NCBI RefSeq assembly: GCF_000150275.1
Contig: NW_002060945.1
Location: 7,631,684-7,695,683 of the forward strand
Length of the DNA stretch: 64,000 nucleotides
From: Trichoplax adhaerens
Taxonomy: Eukaryota > Placozoa > Uniplacotomia > Trichoplacea > Trichoplacidae
Direction: 5' to 3'
A model generated the notes under the pieces. The model worked only from the letters and a program-made list of their open reading frames with translations, was not told the origin of the DNA and made no database searches. Each line of letters starts with the position of its first letter. The stretch's first letter is position 1. A program made the position numbers and the translations under genes. Shown here piece after piece: positions 12,695 to 26,500 of the stretch.

Positions 12695-15600
12695 ATGGAT
12701 CAAACCGACTACCAACAGCTTCCTGAATCACCCAATGACTATAGTAGTCCATTTCACAAAACAAGTCATAAAAATTCGGTTGTAAAATCATCTAATGGTT
12801 TAAGTAATGGAATATCTAATGGCCATTATCAAAACGGTACGGTTAACCAAGGTGCTATGGAACTACAGAAAATAACCAGGCCAGAAAATGGCCATGATGA
12901 GGTTAGAAGCAGTCGATTGTAAACATCTTGATCGATGGTCGTCATTTTCCCTTTCTGTAGAGAAAGACTTTAGTTTCAAGACAAGCACTTAGCAAAAGTC
13001 CTTTCTATACTTAATGAATCTTGTAGACGAGTAGAATTATTTCATCTTTAATAAATAAGCATTGCTGCTTAGAGAAATAAAATGACGTATAAAATTGCTT
13101 TCATTTAGGCTCAGAAACAGACTGATCGCTCTGCTTTAATTGAGGTAAGGAAAATCATCCTTTCATAGATGATAGTTTGAAGGCGATACTCTTGAATAAT
13201 TCAAAGCCATCCCCTTGTATTAGAATGTAAGAATAATTTTACTACGATGATAATCTCATTTAGCCATCATTTTTTGCTCCAAGTTGAGATGATGGATGAT
13301 AAAATCTAGATAGTGAATGATAATTCGTTATTAAAGGCACCCGATTTCATAAATTTACGGCAAATATCTGATTACTCAGAGTTTGCTGCGCCCAGGCTGC
13401 AGGACATCAAAATTGAATTTGAAATAGTTACCCAATTATTCGCTGATGGTTTATTAAATCATTTAGTCTTGGTCAAGATTTCTATTTAAGTTAATTGATG
13501 TTATACTAAATATTGATATTTTATGGTATCATTTAATCTTACCCAGGGTCCTATTTGAGTTCTATGACATCACATACTGGTATAGAATGATATAATTTAG
13601 CCTTTCTGAGAAGTCCTATTTGCCATATTGAAGATTGATATTGAATGATATCATTTAGTCTTATTCAGGGCTATTATTAGAGTTCATTAATATAGTATAA
13701 AAATAATAGTGCTTAACGATATCAATTAGTCTTACTTAGAGCTCCTATTCAGGGCTCTTATTTGAGTTTTTGAATAACAGCATAAAATAGAAAGCAAAGA
13801 ATAAATACATCGATCAAAAAAGTTGACAGGACATACGATTATGGACAGCTTTCACGGCTTTATTACGGATGGTGAACGAATTGATTTTAGTCTTTATTTA
13901 GTTGATGACAGTAGTAACTGGACCGTAAAATAGACTAATGATTGATAGATGCTATAAAATCGATTTCAACTTTGCAGATGGTGTCAATGTCATTCAGAAC
14001 TGAAGAATGAAATATAATATTTTATTTCCTTTCAGCCAGACATTTAACCCCTTATAGAATGGAATTGCAATCTAGAGTGTAGGGAATGATTCATTATTTT
14101 CGCTTGATCTCAAAGCTTCGTAGTCAATTTCCAAACTTTGTCGTTGATTATATGCAATCCGATTCCGATTTACTGTAATCTTTCATCCAAGTGATTTAAA
14201 ATAAAATCGAAACAGTAACCGCAAAATAGTGTAGAAACTACCTAACATTGCTACGGATTGCATGAAGGCTTTCAAAATCCTAAGATAAATCGTTTATGAT
14301 ACCATTTAAGTTTTCACATAAGGGCCTACTAGAGTTACTTGCTGCATGTTACGATAGTATGTGTGCTATACGATTAGCAGATTTATCTTCTTACGGATTT
14401 CATAAGGTAGATTAGAAATCGAATTTGTTCAGAATTTTATCATTGCTCTGATTTGAGTTTACCTATATTCAATTTCATAACTCCATTCAATCTTTGGTTT
14501 GGAATTTATATTTGAGTTATTGGATAATAAAAATCTGAATAGAGAGCAGCAAAGTACCATTATTATAAATGGATTACGTATCAAAAATCAATCATTCATC
14601 TAAGTATCGAATTTCTGCAAACTTTCGAGTGTTTCTTAGCAATTAAAGAATGTAAACTTCCCAAAAGTAGCTCAGTTTTCCTTCTGTAAATGACTAACTT
14701 CTCCTAATATTGTACGGACATTGACGTAAAAATGGGTACCATGGCTGTGAATTCTTAGAAAAGGCTGGGTTGTATTAGAATCCTAATTTGAGCTTCTACT
14801 CAAACTAATATTGTCGTCAATAGTAGATTTATTTGAGGAGGATGTAATCATTTTTCTACGACTTTTTCACCATTAGAGTGATGAAGGTGGAAATGGAGAT
14901 CAAGTTAAAAGTGGAATTGCATTAAGTTCCTTTAACTTCATCAATTCTATCATTGGAGCAGGAGCTTTAGGTAAAGTTATCATTGTCCATGTTAACCAGT
15001 AGCAACTTGAATCTATTGCTATTGGAAATTGTATCATTGTATTGATGTAAGCATGAATAAAAATGAAAAGATATTTAGTTTGTTTCAGTTTTACTGTATT
15101 AAAAGCTGAATACTAGTATAGAGTGGTACTATGTTAATATTGAGTTTCCATTTTATCCTTTATTAGAAAGAGTAGATACTTCATGAGACTAACAGCTACA
15201 TCTTTGATTAAATAGGAATGCCTTATGCAATGAAACAAGCTGGGCTATTTCTAGGAATTTTATTGTTAACTATGATGGCTGTTATAACAGGTACAGTATC
15301 AATTAAAAAAAATTTTATAGGTACTTTCTTTCTCTTAATTGTCCTTATTATTCCATGCTGATTCTTGAATTATTACCTTGAGATATAATATTGATCGTTG
15401 GCATTGCCTGCCAGTTTATTAAATCATCAGGATTACTTGATGGTTTATTTTCTTTCTATTATCTCTTCTTCCAGACTTTTAGTCTAGTATCGTCTATTTC
15501 CATTATACATTCTATCGTAACTGATTTTCGAGTTTCTGACTGTTATAGATAGAAAGGCTAGCTATCCCCTTACCATCAAACAATAATATTTTGATAGTAC

Positions 15601-18600
15601 TCAACCTAGTAATGTAAAATGGAACTGATAAAGTAAAATCTTTATGGATTTTATACTAATTTAATAAGCGGTTTCCTGGCGACCTTGCCTATTTATATAT
15701 ACGTATATAAATATGAACGTAGTATATTAATTGCATGATTTATTGAGCGTATATCAAATATCATACCCAAATAGTTCTAGATACGAGTTGTTCGCTACTT
15801 CAATGCGATAATAGTTTTGATGATAGATTTATTTGTACCTATATTAAGCTATTCATCATTTGTAAACTACCTAAACACATAAGTAGGGACTAAATAACTG
15901 TAATAGTTTCATTGATCTGCTTATGGATAAAGCATATTAATTACTGGATGGTTATAATCAACTACCGCATTGTTAGGAAAAAACCCGTTTTTAACTATTG
16001 GTTGCCTGATCTGTTCATGCCAAAATTGAGTGTAGGGTAATTATTATCTGCTGCAAAGCAAGATAGAGGTAGATGAATTCAATAATAGCCTTGATGATCC
16101 ACCACATATATTTTAATTACTCAGTAATTATTAGCTACCCGCAATGCCAAACAGAACCATTTACATCGTTAATAGTAACCTATTAGATATACTCAAGTAC
16201 TGTATAAACTATGTGACCAGACTTTCATCGACCACCGTTATTAAAGCAGGAACCCGTCACAATTTTAATAATGATTTAATTAAATTACTCACGTATATAT
16301 TAATCTACTTTTAAATTACGGACGATTATATTATCTTAAAAGACAGGATGGATGAAAATTGACCGGAATAGATGATAGATTTTGTTCTTTAGAGAAATAA
16401 TAGGGGAAAATAAGAGTCTGTCAAGTTGATGACAGCTATTATGCAATAATCTACAGATTTTAAAATTAGACATTAAGGAAACTCATTTAATTTGTCAATG
16501 ATTGCACGTCTTATGTACGTCTTTATCTATTTTTACTATAATCATAACTAATGTCAGCGAATAAATGACTATACGAGTATGTAGCACTGATATAATTACG
16601 TTGATATCTTATATACGAGCTGATGGAATCAAGAATTAGCACGAATTTTACTAAAGTTTTATATACAGAAAAAATTGCATTGCTGTAGTATCATCGTAGA
16701 ATGTAATTTTCTTCATAGCTTATATATGATTCTTTCTAATACACAAAATTAATGCAAGCTATAACCTATGAGGGTTATATGTATAATCATCTACGGCTTG
16801 GTAAAATAAAACATGCTTATGGACTTCTCTGGATCTTTTTGTAAACTGTGATAATAATACCCTTTTTCTTTATTCCTCTTTTTAGATTTTACTGTTATAC
16901 TATTAGTTGAAAGTGGTTCCATGGCTGGTCAAAGTTCCTATGTGGTAAAATCACTTATTGTAAAACACAGCTATCAAAGCTTCTAAAAATCATTTATAGC
17001 ATAACTCTCCATTGTATGCAGTACTATGCACAGTATACCATATCTGAACTGGCCAAATTTGAGAACAACAAATGAACCAATAAATGATCTAATTATATCA
17101 GTTTATCTATGTAATTTCTAGAAGAAGAAATAATTTAGATTTCTGTTGTTAAATACGAGAGTAAAATTATCTGATTATTTTATTCAGGGTTTAATGAAAT
17201 CAACGTTTGGAAATATCGGTTATGGATTAGTCCTTTCATGTCAATTCATATTTCCATTCTTAGGTAATTGCTTTCCCTATTAGAATTGCTCACTCTTTTA
17301 GTTTTTGCTATTAGCTGAGATTTGATTTCATCAAGATAACGTTCCTTAGCAGAATAGCAAATTACTTCGGTTTTCTAAAATTTTCGATATTTTATGGCTC
17401 TTATATAATACATAGCAATGAATGGGTATGCTGTTATTGTTGGTGATTCACTGGTTAAATTTTTCCAGCTTGTTGGTAAGTATTACCTTCAGGATGTTTT
17501 TGTGCTTCTTTTACTGAATTATATTGCTTTACCTGGTGACCTTCGTTCTATTACGGCGTCATGAGAAATTGTATTTATCTCTAATGTTGCTGACATAAAT
17601 TACTTTTATCAAACTTTACAGGTCTAATCCATATCATTTTACTTTTTCTATGCATTTTAGGCGCCGAATCAACTATTTTAACCAATCGACAATTTGTTAT
17701 TGGCATTTCCATTTTATTGATAATGACGCCATTATGCTTGCTGAAGAAAATTTCAAAGCTGGGCATGGTATAGGCATCAATTATAAACGAATCCTTATCT
17801 AATTATAATTCAGTGTACAGTACATATACTGCTATATTATCAAACTTGGTTCTCTCTTTTTATTGTCAAACTGTGGATATCGTGATTGAAATTGAATCTT
17901 TCTACAACAGGCCTCGTTTTTTTCACTAATTTGTGTCGGTGCGGTTATTGTCACTGTTTTTATAAGATTAGCCACTCTTGGTCCTGATATGTAAGTGATT
18001 AAATGTAACCTACCGTCTTTTTACTTTGAATAGTTTAGTAACTATGATACATTAAAATACTATAAGAGCAAATCTATGGCAGTATAAGTTCCTTTTAGAC
18101 GTACCTAAAACATTTCTTTCCTTTTCTGTTCATTCCTGACAGACCACACACCGAAGGAGCTTTCAATTTCGCTCACGAAAACGTACCTCAGGTAAATTGC
18201 TCATAGTGGGCTTGTCTGTTTACTTATTGCTAAATTGAGATATTTATGATTTAATAAATTAGTCGATGACCTATTATAAGCTGTGGTACCAATAGAGATG
18301 CAATTTCGTTTCTTCTAATAATTCTTATCCTTATTGAACAGGCGATTGGTGTAATGGCTTTTGGTAAGGGTTTTGCATATTAAACGATTGAGATAAAATA
18401 GAATAATATAAATTGGGTTTTGTCTTGGCTATCCTTTCTATATGCTATAACGGTAGTTCTCACAATTTCTGGTAGATAAATAAATTATGAATTACTCTAA
18501 TGCTGTTTAAACTATATTTCATCCAAATTTTCCTTTTAATACAACCAAAAATTACGCTATTGCTTCTAAATCGTGAAAAAGTTAATGCAATTACTTTCTT

Positions 18601-20524
18601 AAAGTTTCCATCCAGTTTTTATATACTATCACGACACCTACTACTAATTCCTTGTAGATAAATATCATGAATCGCTCTAATGCTGCATGACACATCTAGT
18701 AGTCCATGGACTTTTCCTTTCGATGCAGCAGTCTTTCGCTATTTCATTTCGGGGAATCATAAATTCTCAACTTAACCCTATTCTCCATGGTTCTATCTAA
18801 CTTTTATTTACTGTATCCCCTAATCCTTATTAGTTCTTCAAGACAAGTACTTTACGTTACTTTCGAATGAGAAAAACTTCGATTCAGTTGTTTTTCTAAT
18901 TCCTATCATACTATTATGTGCTATCGCAGCAATGTCTGAAAGACAGCCGATATCGATCATTTCAGGATTACTTCGTATACAAAATTTCGTCTATTCATTG
19001 CTCTATTCCATTTTCAGCTTTCGTGTGCCATCACAACACGTTCTTAATCTATAATTCCTTAAAGACAAATACCATGGATCGCTTTATGACTGTAACGCAT
19101 ATTTCCGTTTCTCTATCGTGGATGTCGGTTATATTGCTATCCGTTGCTGGCTATATGACATTTACGGGCCATACTCAAGGTAATCCATTTCATTCTATCG
19201 GTATATTAATGTCTCCGTTAAACTATGAAGTTTTATATTGTTGACAAGGCTAAATATTAATGATATAAAGGTTAAGTCGGGATGCTAATTCAAGTCTTTT
19301 CTTTCTTATAATTTAATTTAACAGCGGATATTTTAGAGAATTATTGCAGTCATGATTTCTTGGTGACCATTGCACGCTTATGTTATGGTATAACCATGAT
19401 GTTAACTTATCCTATAGAATGCTTCGTATGTAGACAAGTAAGTAAGATAGAACTAATACAAGCAAATAGCTAGCTGTTGAAGTTTATTGAAATATCATAG
19501 GTATAACTTTAAAATTATTTCCACGTAGATTATAGAACTTGTCTTTTTTGCTGGGCGAGAAGAATCAACCAGTCGTCATATCATTGTTACCTTGGCAATT
19601 ATCGCTGCGACTTTACCCATTCCAATGGTTACTGACTGTCTTGGCACAGTTCTAGAACTAAATGTGAGAGATTATGTCTTATATAGGAAACGGCATTTTG
19701 TAGTTTATAGGATATTACCTGTCCATTCTCTATATCTAACGCATTGGTTGTAGGTCCTCGGACTTTATGTACTTATTTTTACTACCATTTTGATGACAAT
19801 GAATGCGAATTCTCTCAATTTAACGAGTACAATATCTATTTTAATTTTTTATAGGGAAGCATAGCTGCAGTTCCATTAGGTTAGTTACCCATATCTAAAC
19901 TTATTTGATAGTTCTCTCTAGCTTTAATTCAGAAAAATGCTATAATATGGTCAATTACTGGGAATGGTATAGCATTAACACCTAGGCAAGAAATAGCACT
20001 AGATAATATATTAACTAATAGTAAACTCATATGATAATTACACTGTTAGTAAGGTCAAGTTTAGATTTAAAAGTGTCATTTGAAATGATACATTAACGAA
20101 AACGATACCCCAACCCTAATTAGGTGATAAATAGCATTTAAATATATTAGATCTAAGCGGTTGTTCTACTTGGAAGTAGTGCTGATGATATCAGAAATTG
20201 GTTTGCTAAATGATAAATTAACCAAAAATGGCATGGCAGTCCAACATGAGCGGTAAACATACTAATAATATTTCTCTTTCATTATTCACCATTTTAGTTT
20301 TTATTTTTCCTTGTGCTTGCTATATAAAACTGGCTGAAGGATCAAATTATGCTCCTCGCAAAGTTATATCTGCAATCATCTTAGTGATTGGTATCGTAGT
20401 CTTAATCTTGGGTACTATCACTTCTATACTGGGAGCAAGAGAGTGTACTAATACGCATAAACCACAGTTATCTTGGTGTAATGCCACAATTGATTTAAAC
20501 ACTACCAACAGCCTTTATTACTAA
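12695..20524 (+). CDS. SLC38A11: SLC38A11-like amino-acid transporter, copy A
   Basis: A putative proton- or sodium-coupled neutral amino-acid transporter of the AAAP/SLC38 family; substrate and coupling ion are inferred from the family. Sixteen exons: 12695-12901, 13109-13144, 14877-14970, 15216-15290, 16886-16944, 17188-17263, 17416-17475, 17661-17767, 17911-17990, 18143-18191, 18342-18363, 19018-19179, 19325-19437, 19529-19663, 19855-19879, 20298-20524. All junctions are GT-AG and the phases close to 508 aa. The cytosolic N-terminus (about 95 aa) is polar, with an SNG-rich stretch. TM1 reads SFNFINSIIGAGALG (GAG at 108-110), followed by GMPYAMKQAG. Later signatures are AFVCHHNTFLIYNS, FTGHTQ, LTYPIECFVCRQ, DCLGTVLELN and FPCACYIKL, all matching vertebrate SLC38A11. 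The first ATG in the exon is at 12695. The intron before exon 12 carries decayed copies of that exon. A possible AATAAA lies at 20892. Confidence 0.93.
13440..13800. repeat. Tandem array inside copy A intron 2, about 58-71 bp unit
   Basis: The unit contains GATATCATTTAGTCTTA, CAGGGCTCCTATTTGAGTT and a TTGATAT segment. ATTTAGTCTT anchors are near 13461, 13531, 13595, 13653 and 13724. A related block recurs around 14296-14340. The array lies between exons 2 and 3 and has no coding role. Confidence 0.7.
18430..18960 (+). pseudogene. Decayed tandem copies of copy A exon 12
   Basis: The intron between exons 11 and 12 of copy A holds degenerate relatives of exon 12. The clearest is near 18620-18690: it shares ATCACRACAC, AATTCCTT, AGA-AAATA and CATGRATCGCT with the real exon, whose ATG of CATGGATCG is at 19074. 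The matching ATG is at 18667 in this relic and at 18487 in a second one; a weaker third relic aligns around 18851. Spacing is about 180 bp. The relics have lost the reading frame and are unlikely to be spliced in. They look like an old tandem exon duplication in which only the last unit survived. Confidence 0.72.
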
Positions 20525-23500
20525 TGCGATTTGATTCAAGTGGGTTGTAAGTAATTCTGCGATATGATACAGTTACTACCTCCAATTACTGTACGTATAG
20601 TTAACATAATCATGATACTGATGGATTTAAAATAGGAATCTTATGACCCTCTTGGAAGAAGACTAACAGCAATTGTAATATTATCTATATCTTTTATGAC
20701 TTATTTGATTGGCAGTCAATTCAGATAGGTAGATATATGATACCTGAAAAAGCTGCAGCTGTCTTGGGTGATATTAATATCAGTGTCCTTTACGACTGAA
20801 TTTCAAGCATCACCGAAATAGCAAAGTTTAATACTTTTATACTTTCAAAATATATATCATTACTTATCAACAAGGCATTTAGAGCTAGCCTAATAAAAAT
20901 CAAAGGTAATGCAACATCATCGAATTATCTAAGTTAATGCCATAAGTAATGTTAAAAGTGTCAAAATTCTGGGACTAATTTGATTATATGCAAAAGGAGA
21001 TATACGGTACAGTGATATTACCGGAATATCTAGGTTTAGACTTAATTCTACCTTCATAAATATATTCATTTCATGAATTATGCCTTTTGTGACTAATGCG
21101 ACTAGTTTTAGACTCTAATTACATATTGATGTTAACCAGTATCTTCATAAACGGATTTGCCTATGATGGATGATTGATGAAGTGATATCCGAGATTATTT
21201 ATTGCCCCAATTTAGTGTTAACCTTAAGTCTTAATAGTGAAATCCATTCACTATCATTTTAACTCTACTAGTTAGTGTAAGAGTTCACAATTATGCTTAT
21301 GTAAACCAGGAAGATACAATTTGAGTTATCTCTGTAATTTCCGCTAGATATTTTGATTAGTTGATCTGCCCAAAAAGTCGTAAAACTAAAGCCACCATAA
21401 CTATCGTATGGAGCGATTATTACATAGTAGTGTCTTATGTTCTGAACTGCTTGTTGCATATTTAGCTTAAATATTACCTTTTTGCAACTTAAACTGAAAG
21501 TAACTAACTTTACCATCTATAGACCAGCTAAATACATGTATAATTAAAGCGTATGTTGCTTAAGTTACACTACACAAAATTTGGTATCGGAAATTGCCAT
21601 CTAACTCACAATGATATTGATAAGTGATTCTGAAATGTAGTGACAGGATATGCTAATTTCAAAGCACTTCCTCCATAATAATTCCAATTTCAATTATAGA
21701 ATACCCTATTAACTTCTAAACGTTTGATAAAATTTCCTATTAGAGGACAGCAATGATATATATATATATACATATATACAAATATAGCATTGAAACTCAG
21801 AAATTATTATGCGCCTTGCTAACTAGATACGGTAATTTATGTATCTACAGGCCAGTGTTACTAATATGATGGATGAGTATTACATAGACATATATATAGA
21901 TTATGCTACCAAAGTATTTACAGCTACGTTGTCTAAGATCAGCTTTCTTTGCTGGTTACTTAGCTAATATATACAAATTTGTATTTACGAGTGCTTAATG
22001 TTTGCTTTCATGATTGATAAAATCAAATTTTAGCAGAAGGCAACTTAAATAAATTACGCAAAGTATACTTTGCTAATACGTAAGACTTCCGACTAATTTC
22101 ATCTTCTCAAAGAAAAAACTTCATTGCTTAAAAAACTATCATGTGATCAACGCTACAGATTTATTGCAATCTTATTATGGTTATTTCGAGATATCAAGCA
22201 ATTAATCTATTTTCATTTCGTTAATCCTGTTATAAATGATATTGTGATTATTAACTATAGTAACAGAATTAAATTATGTCTTGGTATGTCAGAATCTAGT
22301 GTTATGTTGGAATGTCTTTTAAGCTCAGAGTGTAATATCTATGTTATCATGGTCTATAATTATTAAAGTGGTAATACTTTTAGTATAAGATATGTTACAA
22401 ATTATAACATCAGTAAATTTATTTAGAATTAACAATGCTCAAAAATGTTCTAGATATATGGATAAAGGCTACATAATCACTAGAATAAAAGAAACACTTG
22501 TTCAAAATCGATGTAATACATCAACGGGCGTAGATTTTGTATAAATGCAACAAGAGTATTGTACCAATGTATAAAATCTATCTCGGGCTTATTAGTGAAC
22601 CTTGTGAGATTCTTACATCATATTACACGACACATTTGATTCTGCTTACAATAAGGTGTCGATTTCGTATCAATAAAGTACGAGCATATTACTGAAATAC
22701 CTACCATAATTAATTGTTTGAATATGTATACGTGTAAGACCACAAAAAAGTTTCATTTCGAGCTTATTAACGAACTTTGTGAGGTTCTTATACTATACTT
22801 TTGATGCTAATAAAGTGTAATATATTCAAATAAGGATGGGTTGTCGTTCGCATGCAGTTAACGATTCCATCTTTATATGATTAAATGGTGACGGTGGTGT
22901 ATTATTTAGTAAGGTATTAGTCAGTAAATGTAGAATTGCAACGATTACACGGTAGTCTATACCTACCAATATTACATCGTAAATTTCTAAGTACAATTAA
23001 GCAGCCTAATGTGATTGGATCCTATCAAACATGAGATTGTGTGAATATGTTGTTGTCAAACTGAGAAAATATCTAAGGAATAGCGCGCCTAATCCGAATA
23101 AAAGGCTGACGTATTTACTAATAAGCTCGAATGAAGACGCAGAGATGATTGAACTGCTAAACTTTGCCGTATATTATGCAATTGTCAAATCGATTCAATT
23201 TCATTATACTAGGTCAACAAGAAGAGACTAGCAATATCCATACTTTTTGATGATAATAAGGAGAAAAGCATCCTCAAGACTTAATAGCTTCTTATAATTA
23301 TAAATTATGATCACCTTCTGGTTGAAAGCAACCGTTTATGCAAAGTCGTCGCTTTGCGCCTGTATAGACCAGATTACAAATACATTCATAAATATTACTT
23401 AGGATATTGTTGATGATATTATTGGACCCTCATTTTCATGGGTATAAATTTCTAATAACGCTATAGATTTAAGTTCTTTATAGAATTCTCTGTGAGTACA

Positions 23501-26500
23501 AATGTTCAAATTTGATTCAATAATCATCACAAATTATTGTTAACCAAAGCAATACTTAAATTTTGGATTATCAACAACTCTATACCTATGTGATTTATGG
23601 GCAAGTTTAAATGCTTGTACGTAATGACTTTTTACAATAATATCAGTTTCGAATTTACCGACATTAAAATTGATGGATCTCTAATATTCCATTTTAAAAT
23701 TAAGTTAATGAGTTCATTTGAGCTCAACATATTTCGCTATTATTGTCTAAAATGTAAGTATACCTATGAGTAAACTTAACATTTAATTTGTTACGGCAGT
23801 TGAATATTGATTTCGTAGATATCGATTAACGAATGTGAATTATTGATACATAAACCCTTCTTTTCGTTATGGAATTGCAATGGATCATAATTATTTCATC
23901 AAGTCGCTAATGTAAAAATTTTTATAAGTCTTTGAATTTTACCGTCATCATCTTCATCTTAATTTAAGTATACTTATTAATGAACTTTGGATGTTATCAG
24001 TGATCTTATTTTATAATAATTTAGCTAGTAAAGGCTAATAAATATAGGTTGAGTGATACGTCAAAGAACTTGTGTTGTAGTGGTATTTGTAAAACTTTCG
24101 AATCTATCTATTACAATTGTTTTTAATTCAGCTGGCATTACCATTTTCGATACTATAATATTTCTACATTTATCTAACGGGATGCTGATGAATGTAATTT
24201 ATACGTATGATATATAAAAGTTTCTATAATATTATCATATATAATTAAATTATAATCATCTTGATATAATTTCGATTTATATGATATTGTATGTTGAATA
24301 CATTTAGAATAAGCACATATGGTATTTTCATTTTGTAAAGACAATGAGATATTACTGTTACTTACTTTTATGAAGTAATAAAGACTATGCACCGGTCTTA
24401 ATTACCGGATAGGCTTTATTCAAGTTGACTGTATAAAAATAAGAATTTCAATGATATTTATAATAAGAATGCTACTATGTATACTCATATTATTTTGGAA
24501 TATAAAACAACGCCTTTTAAAAGAATACAGGCTCATAAAAATAAGACAGTACTATTTAGCGACAGCAATTGATATTTTAATTATGAACAATAATATCAAC
24601 TACCACAGAGATTAAGCCAATGAACGCTAAATTAAAGTTTGCTTCCTGAGTTTCATATATTAGCTGTGATTGATTGTGAGGCAATTTACTTATCGCTTAA
24701 TAATTTATATCATCAGTACTAAAACGATATTAAAATTATTAAATTACATTTCTTGAGGTTAAATTTGATTTTCTCTGATCATTGCCAAGAGTAGAATCTT
24801 ATTAACAAGTAAAGGTAAATATGCCAATTAAATCAAGTAATCAATATTATGTAACGATATCTATTGCTCCATCTTCAGTTGTTCAAATTGTTGAACTAAC
24901 AAAATCAGTCTACCCTTCTTAAATACTCTATCATTTTTATACCTGTAAATTATAATTGTATTTGCAATGGGGTATTTGATCATTTAAGAGTGTATCAATC
25001 CAGTACGTTGATAGGATCCGTAATAGCTGTCTGTGAGATTCTACATCTCGTAGATACAGATTTAGAGAAAATGTTGCCAGGGCATTGATTATTTCAAAGT
25101 CTATTGAACTATTTCGTAGAAAATAATAAAATAACTTGTCTATTTCTCAAAGTAAGGTTCTAGCCAGCTGTTACCAATGTGCTAGTTAATAATGGATTTT
25201 ACCTGTTATTTTTGACATTATCAAGACAATATTAGGCCTTTCAGTGTAGTGGTATGAATAGAATGAAATCACTGAGGAGGCAATTAATAAATAATTGTAA
25301 TTGATAGGAAACAGGCGTACAATGCAGCAATTAGCTTTAATGTCTCAATAATTCATAACACCTAGGCCATGTTAATCTAACCTTTAAATCCATATCTATA
25401 ACAATTTTAATGTAGTGCTCCAAACCGTTAGGCTACCGATATCGGCCAAGATGCGACCTAAAATATTTTAATTCTAAATGATGAAGAAGTACCGCACCAA
25501 AGTTTTATCATCGCTTCTCATAATTTTTTGTCCCGTCATATAAATAAATATCCGCTGTCTTTACCTTCAACAATACGCCAATTGTAACACCATTTTTAGT
25601 CACCTATTCGCAGTTATGACATATTGGTAATCAAAAGAAGGTAAAACTACGAGTATATTTAAACAGTCTAAATCAAAATATCCAGGGCTTATGTAGATTC
25701 TAAGGTGTAAGCATCATGTTATTTTTGTAATGGCAAAATACCTGTATATTGAATATAAAATTATTCTAGAAATTAATATTAAGAAAGCGAAAGTATCGAA
25801 GCTTTCTTTGGCCTTTACGTACAATATGCAAACCAGTAGTAATTTTATGCTTTGTTTTATTTCAATCTCAATTTTAGTTGCCAAGGCTGTTTATATGAAT
25901 GATAATAGAAGAGTTAAACTAATGTATTGACGTCAAGCTATCTGGGCAGAAAATACAATATTGATGTTCAATGCAATGATTATAACTACTCTCAGTTATT
26001 GACTTGTTAATGCGTCATAGTTTATTTTTAAACAGCTCTACCATAGGAAAATTTCGTGTCTTTGATACGGTATCTATGCGTAGCTTACAGCCGATATCTC
26101 GGAGTATACAGGTAACTAAAGCTGTTGAGAGTTTGCAAATGCTGTCCTATAGCGAAATCTATCTAGTCCTACCAGATAGAAATGAAATCAATCTGTTAGT
26201 CCAAGTGCCAGGGAACATTTTAAACTTTCATACGTAATCGTGGCGCATAACCTGGTATATTTAGTCGTACTAGATAGGAACGAGATCAACTCCTTCTAGC
26301 CCAAGAACTATAGGATATTTTTAACTTTCATAGGTGATCGTAACGCGTACGCTTCTATATTTAATCTTACAAGATAGGAACGAAATCAATTCCCGCTAGT
26401 CTAGATACTAGGGTAAATTTTAACTAAACTTTCGTACGTGATCGTAACGCATATTCTGCTATATTTAGTCCTATCAGACAGAAATGAATCAATTCCTGCT

